A stretch of DNA of 64,000 bases from Ancylobacter crimeensis (GCF_023016805.1 NZ_JALKCH010000002.1:412515-476514); one strand, 5' to 3'; counted from the first letter of the stretch, positions 26,175 to 36,120 are shown. Notes: a model not told the origin generated them from the sequence alone. Numbers and translations are program-made.

Positions 26175-27197
26175 ATGGATCGCCGCCTCTTCCTCGCCGC
26201 CGCGGGCGCGCTCATCGCCCGCCCGTCCGTTGCTCGCGCGTCCCGTCACCAGCGCTTCCCGGACGACCTCGACATACGCCGCGAGGGGCGGCTCGACGAT
26301 GCCTCCGCTCTGGAGCCGCTGCGCACGGTGATCGTGGCGCGCGAGGGCGCCATCCTCGCCGAGCGGGCCTATCGCGGCGCCAGCACCGCGCGACCCACCA
26401 ACATCAAGTCCGCCTCCAAGGTCATCGTCACCGCGCTGGCCGGCATCGCGATCGAGCGCGGCCTGCTGACGGGAGTCGACCAGCCGATCGCCCCGCTGCT
26501 CGCCGCCGACCTGCCGCCGCCGGACCGTCGCGACCCCCGGCTCGCGCGCATCGCTCTGGGCGACCTGCTCTCCATGCAAGCCGGGCTGGACCGGCTGTCG
26601 GGGCCGAATTACGGACGTTGGGTGTCGAGCCGCAACTGGGTGCGCAGCGCATTGGCGCAACCCTTCGCGGCGGAGCCGGGTGGCGACATGCTGTATTCGA
26701 CCGCCTCGACACACCTCGTCTCGGCCATCCTTACCCGCGTCTCCGGCCGTTCGACACTGGAGCTGGCGCGCGCATGGCTGGGGCCGGTGCCGGGCTTCTC
26801 AATCGCCTCGTGGTCGCGCGATCCGCAGGGCATCTATCTCGGCGGCAACGAGATGGCGATGACGCCGCGTTCGCTGCTCGCCTTCGGCGAACTGTTCCGC
26901 GCCTGCGGGCGCACGCCTGACGGGCGGCAGGTGGTGCCGGAAAGCTGGGTCGAAGCCTGCTGGACCCCGCGTACCGCCTCCCGCTTCACCGGAGACGCCT
27001 ATGGCTATGGCTGGTTCCTGCGCACGCTGGCCGGGCGCGAGGTGCGCTATGGCTGGGGCTATGGCGGGCAGATGCTCTATGTGGTGCCGGAGGCGAAGAT
27101 GACCATCGTCATGACCTCCGCCACCGACCAGCCCTCCGCCCGCACCGGGTATCGCGATGAACTCCATGCGCTGGCCGCCGATCTCATCGAAGGGTGA
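26175..27197 (+). CDS. Serine hydrolase of the beta-lactamase/class C family
   Basis: A 340-residue exported protein. The N-terminus DRRLFLAAAGALIARPSVARA looks like a signal peptide, possibly Tat-type. The active-site motif SxxK is S79-A-S-K82 and the tyrosine motif is probably YSTASTH near residue 174. A conserved GYGWFLRT segment and GYGGQMLYVVPEAKMTIVMTS near the end form the third element. Members act as esterases, D-amino peptidases or carboxypeptidases; the family alone does not imply resistance. Upstream in-frame starts exist (26103) but place the signal peptide inside. It is monocistronic and converges on mscS. Confidence 0.82.
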   Translation: MDRRLFLAAAGALIARPSVARASRHQRFPDDLDIRREGRLDDASALEPLRTVIVAREGAILAERAYRGASTARPTNIKSASKVIVTALAGIAIERGLLTGVDQPIAPLLAADLPPPDRRDPRLARIALGDLLSMQAGLDRLSGPNYGRWVSSRNWVRSALAQPFAAEPGGDMLYSTASTHLVSAILTRVSGRSTLELARAWLGPVPGFSIASWSRDPQGIYLGGNEMAMTPRSLLAFGELFRACGRTPDGRQVVPESWVEACWTPRTASRFTGDAYGYGWFLRTLAGREVRYGWGYGGQMLYVVPEAKMTIVMTSATDQPSARTGYRDELHALAADLIEG

Positions 27198-27203
27198 CGC
27201 GGT

Positions 27204-28379
27204 TCAGGCCACCCCGTCGCGGGCCAGCGCCGGCTCGCGGGGCGTACGCGGGCCGTCGCGTTCCTTCCAGTTCGGTACCGGCATCATCTGCGGCATGTCG
27301 GCGGCGGGCGCGATGTGGGCGCGCAGGCGCGGCATGGCCCCAGGATGGTTCTTCTGGAGGAAGGCGATCACCTTCTCGCGCACCTCGCAGCGCAGGTCGA
27401 AGGTGCGGCCGGAACTCGTGGCGCTCACAAGGATGCGCACCTCCATCACGTTCTCCCGGAAGTGCGTCACCTGCACCGCTACCACTCTGCCGTCCCACAG
27501 CGTGGAGGCCTTGGCGATGGCCTCGACCTCCCGCCGCAGCACGTCTACCGGCACGGAATAATCGAGATAGATCATCACCGTGCCGATCAGTGCGGCGCTT
27601 TCGCGGGTCCAGTTCTGGAACGGTTGCTCGATGAAATAGCTCAGCGGTAGCACCAGCCGCCGCCAGTCCCAGATGCGGATGACCACATAGGTGGAGGTGA
27701 TCTCTTCCACATTGCCCCATTCCCCTTCGACGAGCAGCGCATCGTCGATGCGGATGGGCTGGGTGATGGCGAGCTGGATGCCGGCGAACAGATTCTTGAG
27801 CACCGGCTGCAGGGCGAGGCCGAGAACGATGCCCGCGACGCCGGCGGACGCCAGCAGCGAGACACCGTATTGGCGCACGCCTTCGAAGGTCATCAGGCAG
27901 GCGGCGAAGGCGATGGTGTAGATCAGCATGTTTGCCACGCGCCGCATGATGCGGGTCTGCGTCACATGCTTGCGGGCCATCAGGTTGTCGTCCGCATCCA
28001 GCTTGAAGCGGCGCAGATAGACCGTGACCCAGATGTGCAGCGCGGTGTGGGCGAACCAGGCGAGGGTTGCAATGAGGCAGATCGAGAGGATTTCCTGCAC
28101 CAGCGCGGTCTGGCCGGTGGTGAGGGGCGCCAGCGGGGCCACCAGCACCATCGCCAGGGTGACCGCGGCCATGCGCGTCGGTCCCTCGGTGCGGGACACC
28201 AGCGAGCGCCAGAACAGGTCCCAGTCCTTCACCACCTGCTTGACGATGCGGAACGCAATGGTGTGAAGCACACGGGCCAGACAGATGGCGATTGCGAATA
28301 AAACGAGGCTGATTGCCCAGCTTGGAACCCAGTAAAGCGCATCCTCGATCGAATGCAGCCGGGTTTCGATCATTTCCAT
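27204..28379 (-). CDS. Small-conductance mechanosensitive channel family protein (MscS-like)
   Basis: A 391-residue membrane protein with about five transmembrane segments. The pore helix and following segment are recognisable as LLASAGVAGIVLGLALQPVLKNLFAGIQLAITQPIRIDD, then the beta domain VEGEWGNVEEITSTYVVIRIWDWRRLVLPLSYFIEQPFQNW, both typical of MscS. The C-terminal domain is short and ends in an Arg/Pro-rich tail. It is likely a tension-gated or osmotic channel. GGGGG is six bases before ATG 28379; ATG 28373 is a close alternative. A 36-residue membrane peptide gene lies just upstream on the same strand. Confidence 0.9.
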   Translation of the reverse strand: MEMIETRLHSIEDALYWVPSWAISLVLFAIAICLARVLHTIAFRIVKQVVKDWDLFWRSLVSRTEGPTRMAAVTLAMVLVAPLAPLTTGQTALVQEILSICLIATLAWFAHTALHIWVTVYLRRFKLDADDNLMARKHVTQTRIMRRVANMLIYTIAFAACLMTFEGVRQYGVSLLASAGVAGIVLGLALQPVLKNLFAGIQLAITQPIRIDDALLVEGEWGNVEEITSTYVVIRIWDWRRLVLPLSYFIEQPFQNWTRESAALIGTVMIYLDYSVPVDVLRREVEAIAKASTLWDGRVVAVQVTHFRENVMEVRILVSATSSGRTFDLRCEVREKVIAFLQKNHPGAMPRLRAHIAPAADMPQMMPVPNWKERDGPRTPREPALARDGVA

Positions 28380-28484
28380 GCAAAACCCCCAATCGTTGAG
28401 CCGACCGGTTAAGGCAGACTAACGATGGGGGTCGAGATGCGTTCCCGCGATGCGGGAGAAAAATGCTGCGACGCGATGCAGGCT

Positions 28485-28595
28485 TCAGTAATAACGCTTG
28501 GCCGGAACGGTAGCAGAGGGTGTACGCCACAGCCAGATCATCAGCAGGGCGCTTGGTATGTAGGCCGCGGCGGCTATGTAAACCAGCGTCATCAT
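28485..28595 (-). CDS. 36-residue single-pass membrane peptide
   Basis: This is a very short gene, MMTLVYIAAAAYIPSALLMI followed by WLWRTPSATVPAKRYY. Residues 3-23 form one hydrophobic helix and the C-terminus is short, basic and tyrosine-ended. The ATG at 28595 is preceded by GGGAG with good spacing and followed by a second ATG. It lies 105 bases upstream of mscS on the same strand. No function can be assigned. The good ribosome binding site, clean membrane helix and position in an AT-richer control region support it. Confidence 0.6.
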   Translation of the reverse strand: MMTLVYIAAAAYIPSALLMIWLWRTPSATVPAKRYY

Positions 28596-28847
28596 GGCAT
28601 TTCTCCCGATGGCTATGTTTCTTTTGGTTTAAGTCTGAATAGCGTACCCCGTTCCTGCTTGTCCAAGGTCAAAAAGGTTAATCTTGTGGCAGCGGTTCTG
28701 ACCAAAAGGCTTAATCCCAAGGCAGTAATGCTGTCTTATCCGGTGTCACAACTCCGTGACGCTGATGGATGCCGTTCGGCGGCGGCCTAGCTGTCCCCTC
28801 TGCCGGCGATGTCGCCGTGATGCAGACGTGCCAGAAGGAGGCGTCTC

Positions 28848-29072
28848 ATGAACAAGGACAAGCAGATGGGCGGGCAGCAGGGCTCGTCCGGCAAGAAGCA
28901 GGCTGAGCAGGAAGCGGGCCGGCAGGGCCAACACGGCTCGCAGCCCGGTGGCGGCCAGCATGGCGGCAGCGAGAAGAGCCGCCACATGGACGAGAGCGGG
29001 CAGGCCGGCTCGAAATCCGGCGGCGGACAGAAGGATCTCGGCCACACGCATGGCAAGGATACGCACCGCTGA
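28848..29072 (+). CDS. Small Gly/Gln-rich hydrophilic protein, stress-type
   Basis: A 74-residue, highly charged and disordered protein rich in Gly, Gln, Lys, Ser and His (NKDKQMGGQQGSSGKKQAEQ, then PGGGQHGGSEKSRHMDESG). Such small hydrophilins resemble stress-induced proteins of the KGG/Con-10 kind, without a full match to their repeat. AGGAGG lies seven bases before the ATG at 28848. The AT-rich region in front (28600-28800) probably holds its promoter. Confidence 0.65.
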   Translation: MNKDKQMGGQQGSSGKKQAEQEAGRQGQHGSQPGGGQHGGSEKSRHMDESGQAGSKSGGGQKDLGHTHGKDTHR

Positions 29073-29166
29073 CCACCCGATGCGCGCAAGCGCCGCGCCT
29101 TCCGGCCGCGGAGCGGACCGCGAACACATGCGCCGCGCCCTCACGTCGCGGCGCCGATGACGACGG

Positions 29167-29823
29167 CTAGATCACCACGACCCGGTCGGGCAGCTCATTG
29201 ATATCGCCCGGCTGGGCCGGGGCCGCAACGGCAAGAACGCGACCTGCCTGCCGCACGCCCTCGCACAGTCCTTCGGAGAGCCTGCCCCGCGCCGCACCCT
29301 GCAGCACGGCGGCGCACACCTCCTGCCAGGCGCCGTGGCCGACCTTCTCGTGCACAGCCCCGTCCGCGACCACCTCCACCAGACGTTCCTCCAGTGCGAC
29401 GAAGATCAGCACGCCGGTCTGGCCGCGGGTCTGTCCGATATTCTGCAGGAGGAACTGGTCGATCGCCGCGCTGCGCCCGGCCGCGTCGATGACGCTACGC
29501 GGCACCACGAGGCGCGACAGCGGGGAGAAGAGCAGCAGGCTGCCCACGGCGACGAACACCACGGCCTGCACCGAAAGCAGGGCGGGAACGCCGAGCCGGC
29601 TTGCCATGGCGAGCGGCCAGGGTGCCACCAGCGCGAGGAGGGCGGTCCAGAGCAAGGCGTGGAACCAGGGCGTCACCAGCGGGCGGGTGCTGAGCACCAC
29701 GCGGATCTCGCCGGAGGTGCCGGCCTCCGCCGCGCGCACCGCCTCCATAACCGCGCGGTGCTCCTGCGGGGCGAGCGGGTCGAAACGGTCGTCGCGGTCG
29801 CCTGGCATCATGGCGCGCCTCAC
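29167..29823 (-). CDS. TPM-domain membrane protein
   Basis: A 218-residue protein of the TPM (TLP18.3/Psb32/MOLO-1) family: HRAVMEAVRAAEAGTSGEIRVVLS at the start, a pair of membrane segments at about residues 55-105, and FLLQNIGQTRGQTGVLIFVALEERLVEVVADGAVHEKV in the second half. Function is unknown; the fold has weak phosphatase activity in some plant members. It begins with a GTG whose first bases overlap the stop of the preceding gene (GTGA at 29820-29823); ATG 29811 is a possible shorter start. It is the third gene of a lemA-TPM-TPM operon. Confidence 0.82.
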   Translation of the reverse strand: MRRAMMPGDRDDRFDPLAPQEHRAVMEAVRAAEAGTSGEIRVVLSTRPLVTPWFHALLWTALLALVAPWPLAMASRLGVPALLSVQAVVFVAVGSLLLFSPLSRLVVPRSVIDAAGRSAAIDQFLLQNIGQTRGQTGVLIFVALEERLVEVVADGAVHEKVGHGAWQEVCAAVLQGAARGRLSEGLCEGVRQAGRVLAVAAPAQPGDINELPDRVVVI

Positions 29824-30668
29824 CAGCTTCCCGACGCGCCGCCGCCGCCGGAGGAGCCGCCCCCGCCGGAAAAGCCGCCGCCTCCGCCGAAACCTCCCCC
29901 GCCCCCGAAGCCGCCTCCGCCGCGGGGCCAGTTCCAGCTCGTGATGCCGCCGGGCAGCATGACCGCGCCCGGCATCCGCCGCACCTGCCGCCCCCCGCGC
30001 GCGGCCCGGAACCAGCAGAACAGGATGAAGCCGACGACCAGCAGGAGGAAAACGAGATTTGCCGCGTCCTCGGCCTGCATGTCCGGCTGTCGCGCGGCCA
30101 TCTTGGCCCGACGGCGGGCCTCCTCCTTGTCCATGGACAGGATCTCGACCAGCGCGTCCGTGCCCTTCATCACGCCGCCGGCGAAATCGCCCTGGCGGAA
30201 GGCGGGCACGATCGCGGTCTGGATGATGGTGCTCGATACCGCGTCGGTGACGATGCCCTCCAGCCCGTAGCCGACCTCGATGCGCACCCGCCGCTCATTG
30301 GGCGCGACCAGCAGCAGCACGCCGTTATTGCCCTTCTGCGAGCCAAGCTGCCAGGTGCGGAACAGGCGGTTGGCGTAGTCCTCCACCGAGGTGCCCTGCA
30401 GGCTCGGCACCGTGGCGATCACGAGCTGGTCGCCGCTCTTCTGCTCCAGCGCGGCGAGCCGCTGTTCGAGCTGCAGCCGCACATTGGGCGCGAGGATGTT
30501 GGCCCCGTCCACCACTCGCCCGGTGAGTGCGGGAAAGGTGAGCGCGGCCAGCGCCGGAAGCGCGATCAGCAGGCTCGCGACCAGCGCAAGGCCGGCGAGG
30601 ACGAGGCGATGCGCCGGCAGGCGACTCGGGGCGGCAGCACTGGGCATGCGAGGGAACATCGGCGTCAT
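29820..30668 (-). CDS. TPM-domain protein with glycine-rich tail (YgcG-like)
   Basis: A 282-residue membrane-anchored protein. Signal/anchor helix at residues 21-42, then an extracytoplasmic TPM domain: LTGRVVDGANILAPNVRLQLEQRLAALEQKSGDQLVIATVPSLQG, WQLGSQKGNNGVLLLVAPNERRVRIEVGYGLEG. A second membrane helix follows (ANLVFLLLVVGFILFCWF) and the protein ends in a long GGGGFGGGG-type tail with about 35 glycines. The same architecture is seen in YgcG proteins that travel with LemA. Its stop codon overlaps the start of the next TPM gene. Confidence 0.87.
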   Translation of the reverse strand: MTPMFPRMPSAAAPSRLPAHRLVLAGLALVASLLIALPALAALTFPALTGRVVDGANILAPNVRLQLEQRLAALEQKSGDQLVIATVPSLQGTSVEDYANRLFRTWQLGSQKGNNGVLLLVAPNERRVRIEVGYGLEGIVTDAVSSTIIQTAIVPAFRQGDFAGGVMKGTDALVEILSMDKEEARRRAKMAARQPDMQAEDAANLVFLLLVVGFILFCWFRAARGGRQVRRMPGAVMLPGGITSWNWPRGGGGFGGGGGFGGGGGFSGGGGSSGGGGASGSW

Positions 30669-30741
30669 CGCCCCGGATGAGGGTCGTGGGATGCGAAGGC
30701 CGTGGATGAAGGGGTATCCACCGCCGGAGGGCGCCCGCGGG

Positions 30742-31368
30742 TCAGTTGAACTTCACCTCGGGCACCTTCATCTGCTGCTCGGAGATGGTGAAGGTTTCCA
30801 TCGGCTTGTTGGCGCGATAGAGCGTCGAGGCCCAGATCACGCCGGGAAAGGTGCGCAGCTCGGTGTTATAGACCCGCACCGCCTCGATATAGTCGCGCCG
30901 GGCCACGGAGATGCGGTTCTCGGTGCCCTCGATCTGCGATTGCAGGGCGAGGAAGTTCTGGTTCGACTTGAGGTCGGGATAGGCCTCGGACACCGCGATC
31001 AGCCGGCCGAGCGCGCCGGAGAGCTGGGCTTGGGCGTCCTGGAATTTCTTGAACTGCTCGGGATCGGTGACGGTGGAGGCGTCGACCTTGATCGAGGTGG
31101 CGTTGGCACGGGCCTCGGTCACCTGGGTCAACACGTCCTTTTCCTGCTGGGCGTAGCCCTTCACCGTCTCGACGAGGTTCGGGATCAGCTCGGCGCGCCG
31201 CTGGTACTGGTTCAGCACCTCGCTCCACGCGGCCTTGGCGCGCTCCTCCTCGGTCGGAATGGTGTTCACGCCGCAGCCGGCGAGGCCGGCGGCCAGCAGC
31301 ACGAGCAGGACGGCGGCGCGAAGCCGGTGGACGAGGGGAACGGGCGCGGAAAGGGAGAAAGACGGCAT
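30742..31368 (-). CDS. lemA: LemA family lipoprotein
   Basis: A 208-residue protein with a lipoprotein signal (LAAGLAGC, lipidated Cys about residue 32) and the LemA helical domain: QYQRRAELIPNLVETVKGYAQQEKDVLTQVTEARANA, then AYPDLKSNQNFLALQSQIEGTENRISVARRDY and FPGVIWA. LemA proteins form coiled helical bundles at the cell surface; their role is unclear. The ATG at 31368 has TGGAGG upstream. It is the first gene of an operon with two TPM genes, a pairing seen widely in bacteria. Confidence 0.93.
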   Translation of the reverse strand: MPSFSLSAPVPLVHRLRAAVLLVLLAAGLAGCGVNTIPTEEERAKAAWSEVLNQYQRRAELIPNLVETVKGYAQQEKDVLTQVTEARANATSIKVDASTVTDPEQFKKFQDAQAQLSGALGRLIAVSEAYPDLKSNQNFLALQSQIEGTENRISVARRDYIEAVRVYNTELRTFPGVIWASTLYRANKPMETFTISEQQMKVPEVKFN

Positions 31369-31709
31369 CGCGAACCTCCAGCTGCCGCTGTCGGCGAGCG
31401 GCCATTCACTCTTTATAGGGCCCCCGGCGGTGTCCGGCCACGGCCCCAAGCACGCGAACATGCGCGCGAACATGCGCGCGCCACGGGCCAGGCCGGGAAC
31501 CGGACGGCGTTCCGCGACTTGAGGCTCGTTGCCGGCACCCGCGCTCGTGCGGCAAGTCCGAATCACGGCCGCGGGAGCGTTGCTCGTCAAGTCTTGTCCG
31601 TCGCGATGGAACGGCCCATCTGGCGGGGAGCGGGCGCCTCGCAAGGGCTGCCGGTATCGTGAATGACAACAGGTGACGCAGCCGCCCCGGCGGGCTGCGG
31701 AGTACATGC

Positions 31710-31988
31710 GTGACGGACATGAACAGGATACATGCCCCCCTCGCCCAGCCGGCCTTTCCCGAGGCCGCGACCCCGCGAGGGGCACTGGATGTGGACCTTC
31801 TCGAAACCTGCCTCGACACGGCGCTCGCGACCATTGCCGCCCGTCGGCCGGAGGTTCTCTCCGCCGCCGGGGAGGGCGAGCTGAAGATCAGCCTCGCCCA
31901 TGCAGTGCTGGAAGGTGCGCGCCTTTTCCCCGGTGACGAGGCGCAGATCGTCGCCTTCGCGCTGCGCACGCTGCCGGCCTTCCGGTGA
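31710..31988 (+). CDS. Small hypothetical protein
   Basis: A 92-residue protein from a GTG at 31710 with GGAG upstream; an ATG at 31719 is an equally possible start. It is mostly helical (LDVDLLETCLDTALATIAARRPEVLSAA, then ELKISLAHAVLEGARLFPGDEAQIVAFALRTLPAF) with no membrane helix or cysteine. I do not recognise it. It converges on glcB, whose terminator lies between them. Confidence 0.6.
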   Translation: MTDMNRIHAPLAQPAFPEAATPRGALDVDLLETCLDTALATIAARRPEVLSAAGEGELKISLAHAVLEGARLFPGDEAQIVAFALRTLPAFR

Positions 31989-32000
31989 TGGCTTTCGCAT

Positions 32001-32038
32001 AAAAAAACCGCGCTCCGGCGAGGGGTGCCGGAGCGCGG
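32001..32038 (-). terminator. Rho-independent terminator of glcB
   Basis: On the minus strand a perfect 12-bp stem (32038-32027 with 32019-32008) with a 7-base loop is followed by seven T residues. It lies 87 bases past the malate synthase stop codon. Confidence 0.9.
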
Positions 32039-32124
32039 GCGATCCGTTAGGAGAACCCCTTCGCTGAACGGACCGCCGGCGCGGGCGCGCGACGCCCGTG
32101 CCGGGAACTGTGGAACCGAAGACG

Positions 32125-34344
32125 TCAGGCCGCGGCGCTGTCCCGGTCCAGCACGCCGCCCTCGCGCGCATCACGAGCCTTGGCCTCCTGACGGCGGGCA
32201 TGCAGCACGAATTCGGTGTAGCCGTTGGGCTGCTCGCGGCCGAGGAAGATGAGGTCGCGCGCCGCCGCGAAGGCCGGGCCCTCGAAGGCGGGCGCCATCG
32301 GCCGGTAGCCGGGCTCTCCCGCATTCTGCCCGTCCACCACCGCCGCCATCCGGCGCAGCGTCTCTTCCACCTGCCCGGTGCCGGCGACCCCGTGGCGCAG
32401 CCAGTTGGCGACGTGCTGGGCGGAGATGCGCAGCGTGGCGCGGTCTTCCATCAGCCCGACATTGTGGATGTCCGGCACCTTGGAGCAGCCGATACCGAGA
32501 TCGACCCAGCGCACCACATAGCCGAGGATGCCCTGGATGTTGTTGTCGAGCTCCTGCTGGATCTCCTGCGCGCTCCACGCCTGTCGCGCGTCGAGCGGTA
32601 AAGTGAGCAGATCGCGCTGCGAGGCACGGGGGCGCCCGCGCAGTTCGGCCTGCCGGGCGAGCACGTCGACCTCGTGATAGTGCAGTGCGTGCAGCGTAGC
32701 GGCGGTGGGCGAGGGCACCCAGGCAGTGTTGGCGCCGGCGAGCGGATGGGCGATCTTCTGCTTCAGCATGTCGGCCATGCGGTCGGGCATCGCCCACATG
32801 CCCTTGCCGATCTGGCCGCGGCCGTCGAGGCGTGTCTCCAGCCCGGCATCGACATTGTTGTCCTCATAGGCCTTGATCCAGGCGGTGCCGCGCATCTCGT
32901 TCTTGCGCACCACCGGCCCGGCTTCCATGTCGGTGTGGATCTCGTCGCCGGTGCGGTCGAGGAAGCCGGTATTGATGAACACCACCCGCTCGCGCGCGGC
33001 ATGGATGGCGGCGCGCAGATTGGCGCTGGTGCGGCGCTCCTCGTCCATGATGCCGATCTTGAGCGTCTTCGGCGCCATGCCGAGCAGCGTCTCCACCGCG
33101 CCGAACAGCTCGACCGCGAAGGCGACCTCTTCCGGCCCGTGCATCTTCGGCTTCACGATATAGACCGAGCCGGTGCGGCTGTTGCGCAGCGGCCCGGTGC
33201 CCTTGAGGTCGTAAAGCGCGATCAGCGAGGTCAGCGCCGCGTCGAGCAAGGTCTCCGGGATCGGCGAGCCGTCGGCCAGAGTCACCGCCTGTGTCATCAT
33301 GTGGTGGCCGACATTGCGGATCAGCAGCAGGCTGCGGCCGTGCAAGGTGAGGGTCGAGCCGTCGGGGCGGGAATAGACGCGGTCGGGGCTCAGCTTGCGC
33401 TCGACCGCACGTCCTTCCTTGCCGAAGCGGGCGCTGAGCGTGCCCTTCATCAGGCCGAGCCAGTTGCGGTAGACGAGGATCTTGTCCTGCGCATCCACCG
33501 CAGCGACGCTGTCCTCGGCGTCGATAATGGTGGTGACCGCCGCCTCGACCAGGATGTCGGCGACGCCCGCCTCGTCGCGCGCGCCGATGCGGTTGGTGCG
33601 GTCGATGGCGATTTCGACATGCAGGCCGTTATGGACCAGCAGCACTGTGGTCGGCGCGTCGACGCCGCCGGTGAAGCCCTTGAAGCCGGCGCGGTCCTTC
33701 AGGCCGGTGATGGTGCCGTCCTTCAGTTCCACCGCGAGGCTGTCCCCGGTGATGCTGTAGGCCACCACGTCGGCATGGCTGCCTTCGGTCAGCGGAGCGA
33801 TGGCGTCGAGGAAGGCGCGGGCGCGGGCGACGACCTGCGCCGCGCGGGCGGGGTTGAAGGTCGAGCCGCGCGCGGCGCCGCCGGTCTCGGGAATGGCGTC
33901 GGTGCCGTAGAGCGCGTCATACAGGCTGCCCCAGCGCGCATTGGCGGCGTTCAGCGCGTAGCGCGCATTGGTCACCGGCACCACGAGCTGCGGGCCGGGA
34001 ATGTGCGCCAGCTCGTCGTCGACATTGTCGGTGGTGACGGCGAAAGGCGCCGGCGCGGGCTGGAGATAGCCGATGTCGGCAAGGAAGCGCTCATAGGCCG
34101 CAGGGTCGAAAGCGCCGCGGTTGTCGCGGTGCCAGCCGTCGATCGCGGCCTGGAGTGTGTCGCGCTTTTCCATCAGCGCGGCGTTGCGCGGCGCGAACTC
34201 CGCCACGAGCGCACCGAACCCGGCCCAGAACGCGGCCTCGTCCACGCCCGTGCCGGGAAGGGCTTCCCGGGCCACGAAGGCATGGAGGGCGGCGTCCACC
34301 TTCAGGCCGGCAATGGTGACGGTGCTCGTGACGTTGTGGCTCAT
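32125..34344 (-). CDS. glcB: Malate synthase G
   Basis: This 739-residue cytosolic enzyme condenses glyoxylate and acetyl-CoA to malate, the second step of the glyoxylate shunt. Isoform G landmarks: [48 protein letters not shown] with the metal-binding glutamate/aspartate region, [11 protein letters not shown], the acetyl-CoA site [26 protein letters not shown] and [19 protein letters not shown]. The length equals that of E. coli GlcB. The ATG at 34344 opens at the conserved N-terminus; the frame extends upstream by chance. It is separated from aceA by 161 bases including a terminator, so it probably has its own promoter. Confidence 0.97.
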   Translation of the reverse strand: MSHNVTSTVTIAGLKVDAALHAFVAREALPGTGVDEAAFWAGFGALVAEFAPRNAALMEKRDTLQAAIDGWHRDNRGAFDPAAYERFLADIGYLQPAPAPFAVTTDNVDDELAHIPGPQLVVPVTNARYALNAANARWGSLYDALYGTDAIPETGGAARGSTFNPARAAQVVARARAFLDAIAPLTEGSHADVVAYSITGDSLAVELKDGTITGLKDRAGFKGFTGGVDAPTTVLLVHNGLHVEIAIDRTNRIGARDEAGVADILVEAAVTTIIDAEDSVAAVDAQDKILVYRNWLGLMKGTLSARFGKEGRAVERKLSPDRVYSRPDGSTLTLHGRSLLLIRNVGHHMMTQAVTLADGSPIPETLLDAALTSLIALYDLKGTGPLRNSRTGSVYIVKPKMHGPEEVAFAVELFGAVETLLGMAPKTLKIGIMDEERRTSANLRAAIHAARERVVFINTGFLDRTGDEIHTDMEAGPVVRKNEMRGTAWIKAYEDNNVDAGLETRLDGRGQIGKGMWAMPDRMADMLKQKIAHPLAGANTAWVPSPTAATLHALHYHEVDVLARQAELRGRPRASQRDLLTLPLDARQAWSAQEIQQELDNNIQGILGYVVRWVDLGIGCSKVPDIHNVGLMEDRATLRISAQHVANWLRHGVAGTGQVEETLRRMAAVVDGQNAGEPGYRPMAPAFEGPAFAAARDLIFLGREQPNGYTEFVLHARRQEAKARDAREGGVLDRDSAAA

Positions 34345-34460
34345 GGCGTGTCTCTCTTTGGCGATTGGCCCTGCAAGGCGATGTTTATGTGCGAGACAAA
34401 ATAGCGCACCTTTATGCTGCAGGTGCGTCGACTTTCGTTGCATTGCAAGAGGAGGCATGC

Positions 34461-34496
34461 AGAAAAGCGGGCCCGGACCGCGCGGTGTCCGGGCCC
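34461..34496 (-). terminator. Rho-independent terminator of aceA
   Basis: GGGCCCGGAC and GTCCGGGCCC form a 10-bp stem with an 8-base loop; on the minus strand it is followed by GCTTTTCTG. It lies 10 bases after the isocitrate lyase stop. Confidence 0.85.
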
Positions 34497-34505
34497 TCAG
34501 TCCGC

Positions 34506-35813
34506 TCAGTGGAACTGGGCGGTTTCGGTGGATTCGCCCATCGCGGTGGTCGCGCTGGTGCCTTCCGACAATGCGGTGGCGATGGCGTCGAAATAGGAGG
34601 TGCCGACCTCGCGCTGGTGCCGCATGGCCGAGAAACCCTGCGCTTCCGCGGCGAACTCGGCTTCCTGGAGTTGCGAATAGGCGGCCATTCCCTCGTCCCG
34701 GTAGCGGCGGGCGAGGTCGAAGGTCGTGAAGCTGAGATTGTGGAAGCCGGCCAAGGTGATGAACTGGTAGCGATAGCCCATCGCGCCCAACTCGCGCTGG
34801 AAGGTGCGCATCTGGGCCCGGTCCATGTGCTTGGCCCAGTTGAAGGACGGCGAACAATTATAGGCGAGCATCTTGCCGGGGAAGTGCTTGTGCACCCCTT
34901 CGGCGAAGCGGCGGGCGTCCTCGAGGCTGGGCGTCGAGGTCTCGCACCACAGCAGGTCGGCATAGGGCGCATAGGCCACCGCGCGGGCGATGCCGGCCTC
35001 GAAGCCGCCCTTCAGACGGTAGAAGCCTTCCGCCGTGCGCTCGCCGGTGATGAAGGGACGGTCCGCCTCGTCGATGTCGGAGGTGATGAGCCGCGCGGCT
35101 TCCGCATCGGTGCGGGCCATGATGACGGTCGGCACGCCCATGACGTCGGCGGCGAGGCGCGCGGCGTTCAGCGTGCGGATGAAGGTGCGGGTCGGCACCA
35201 GAACCTTGCCGCCGAGATGGCCGCACTTCTTCTCCGAAGCGAGCTGGTCCTCGAAATGCACCGCCGCGGCGCCGGCCTCGATCATCGCCTTGGTCAGCTC
35301 GAAGGCGTTGAGCTGGCCGCCGAAGCCCGCTTCGGCATCGGCGATGATGGGGGCGAAGAAGTCGATGTCGGTGGTCGCCTTGCCCTCGGCCTTCTCCATG
35401 GTCTGGATCTGGTCGGCGCGCTGGAAGGCCTTGTTGATGCGGCGGATGACGGCGGGAACGCTGTCCACCGCATAAAGGCTCTGGTCGGGATACATGTCGC
35501 CGCCGGAATTGGCGTCTGCCGCGACCTGCCAGCCGGAGAGGTAGATCGCCTTCAGCCCGGCCTTGATCTGCTGCACCGCCTGGTTGCCGGTATAGGTACC
35601 GAGCGTGGGCAGGTAGTCCTCGCTCTGCAGCAGCTCCCACAGCTTGCGGGCGCCGTGCTGGGCGAGGGTATGGTCGATGCGCAGCGAGCCGGAGAGCTTG
35701 GCGACATCGGCCGGGGTGAAGGTGCGGCGGATGCCGTTCCAGCGATCCGGCGCCCAGCCGGGGGCAGCGAATTCGTTCGGGCCGGGGGGCGTACCGCGCG
35801 ACGTGTCGAGCAT
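34506..35813 (-). CDS. aceA: Isocitrate lyase
   Basis: This 435-residue enzyme splits isocitrate into glyoxylate and succinate and opens the glyoxylate shunt for growth on acetate, fatty acids and C2 compounds. It carries the catalytic KKCGHLGGK loop with C197, the metal-binding DAEAGFGG and [18 protein letters not shown] and the NCSPSFNW segment. The C-terminal lid sequence is present, so it looks fully active. It is preceded by a small conserved gene and faces the divergent ScfR-type regulator. Confidence 0.97.
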   Translation of the reverse strand: MLDTSRGTPPGPNEFAAPGWAPDRWNGIRRTFTPADVAKLSGSLRIDHTLAQHGARKLWELLQSEDYLPTLGTYTGNQAVQQIKAGLKAIYLSGWQVAADANSGGDMYPDQSLYAVDSVPAVIRRINKAFQRADQIQTMEKAEGKATTDIDFFAPIIADAEAGFGGQLNAFELTKAMIEAGAAAVHFEDQLASEKKCGHLGGKVLVPTRTFIRTLNAARLAADVMGVPTVIMARTDAEAARLITSDIDEADRPFITGERTAEGFYRLKGGFEAGIARAVAYAPYADLLWCETSTPSLEDARRFAEGVHKHFPGKMLAYNCSPSFNWAKHMDRAQMRTFQRELGAMGYRYQFITLAGFHNLSFTTFDLARRYRDEGMAAYSQLQEAEFAAEAQGFSAMRHQREVGTSYFDAIATALSEGTSATTAMGESTETAQFH

Positions 35814-35889
35814 GATCTGTCCTCTATCCTAGACTTGGCCGCCGTTTTCGACCGGCGTTTGAAAGGGTTTGGCTGAAAAGGGTCCGGCG

Positions 35890-36120
35890 TCAGCCCGGAT
35901 GGCGCCGCACATAGGTGGCGGCAACCAGCGGGCGTCCGTCGAAGAGCGTGGAGCTGTCCGCGCCTTCCGCCATGGTGAAGCGGTGGCGGCCCATGCGGTG
36001 GACCACGGCGAAGTGCTGGTCCGCGAGCCCCTGGGCCTGGAAGGCCCGGCTGATCTCTTCCGGGTTCGCGCCGATGATGGTGACGAACTCTTCTTCGATG
36101 GTAGTGCTGCGGGGATCCAT
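35890..36120 (-). CDS. Small conserved partner of isocitrate lyase
   Basis: A 76-residue protein (MDPRSTTIEEEFVTIIGANPEEISRAFQ...HFAVVHRMGRHRFTMAEG) of unknown function. It reads as alpha/beta, with no membrane or metal motif. A strong ribosome binding site (AGGAGG) fixes the ATG at 36120; the longer frame to 36162 is not needed. It is 76 bases upstream of aceA on the same strand, and probably cotranscribed with it. Its position suggests a role in acetate or glyoxylate metabolism (inference). Confidence 0.7.
   Translation of the reverse strand: MDPRSTTIEEEFVTIIGANPEEISRAFQAQGLADQHFAVVHRMGRHRFTMAEGADSSTLFDGRPLVAATYVRRHPG

Noticed and set aside
32125..34857. A 910-codon version of malate synthase
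   Set aside because: The extra 170 residues read across the aceA 3' end and terminator antisense; the conserved start is at 34344.
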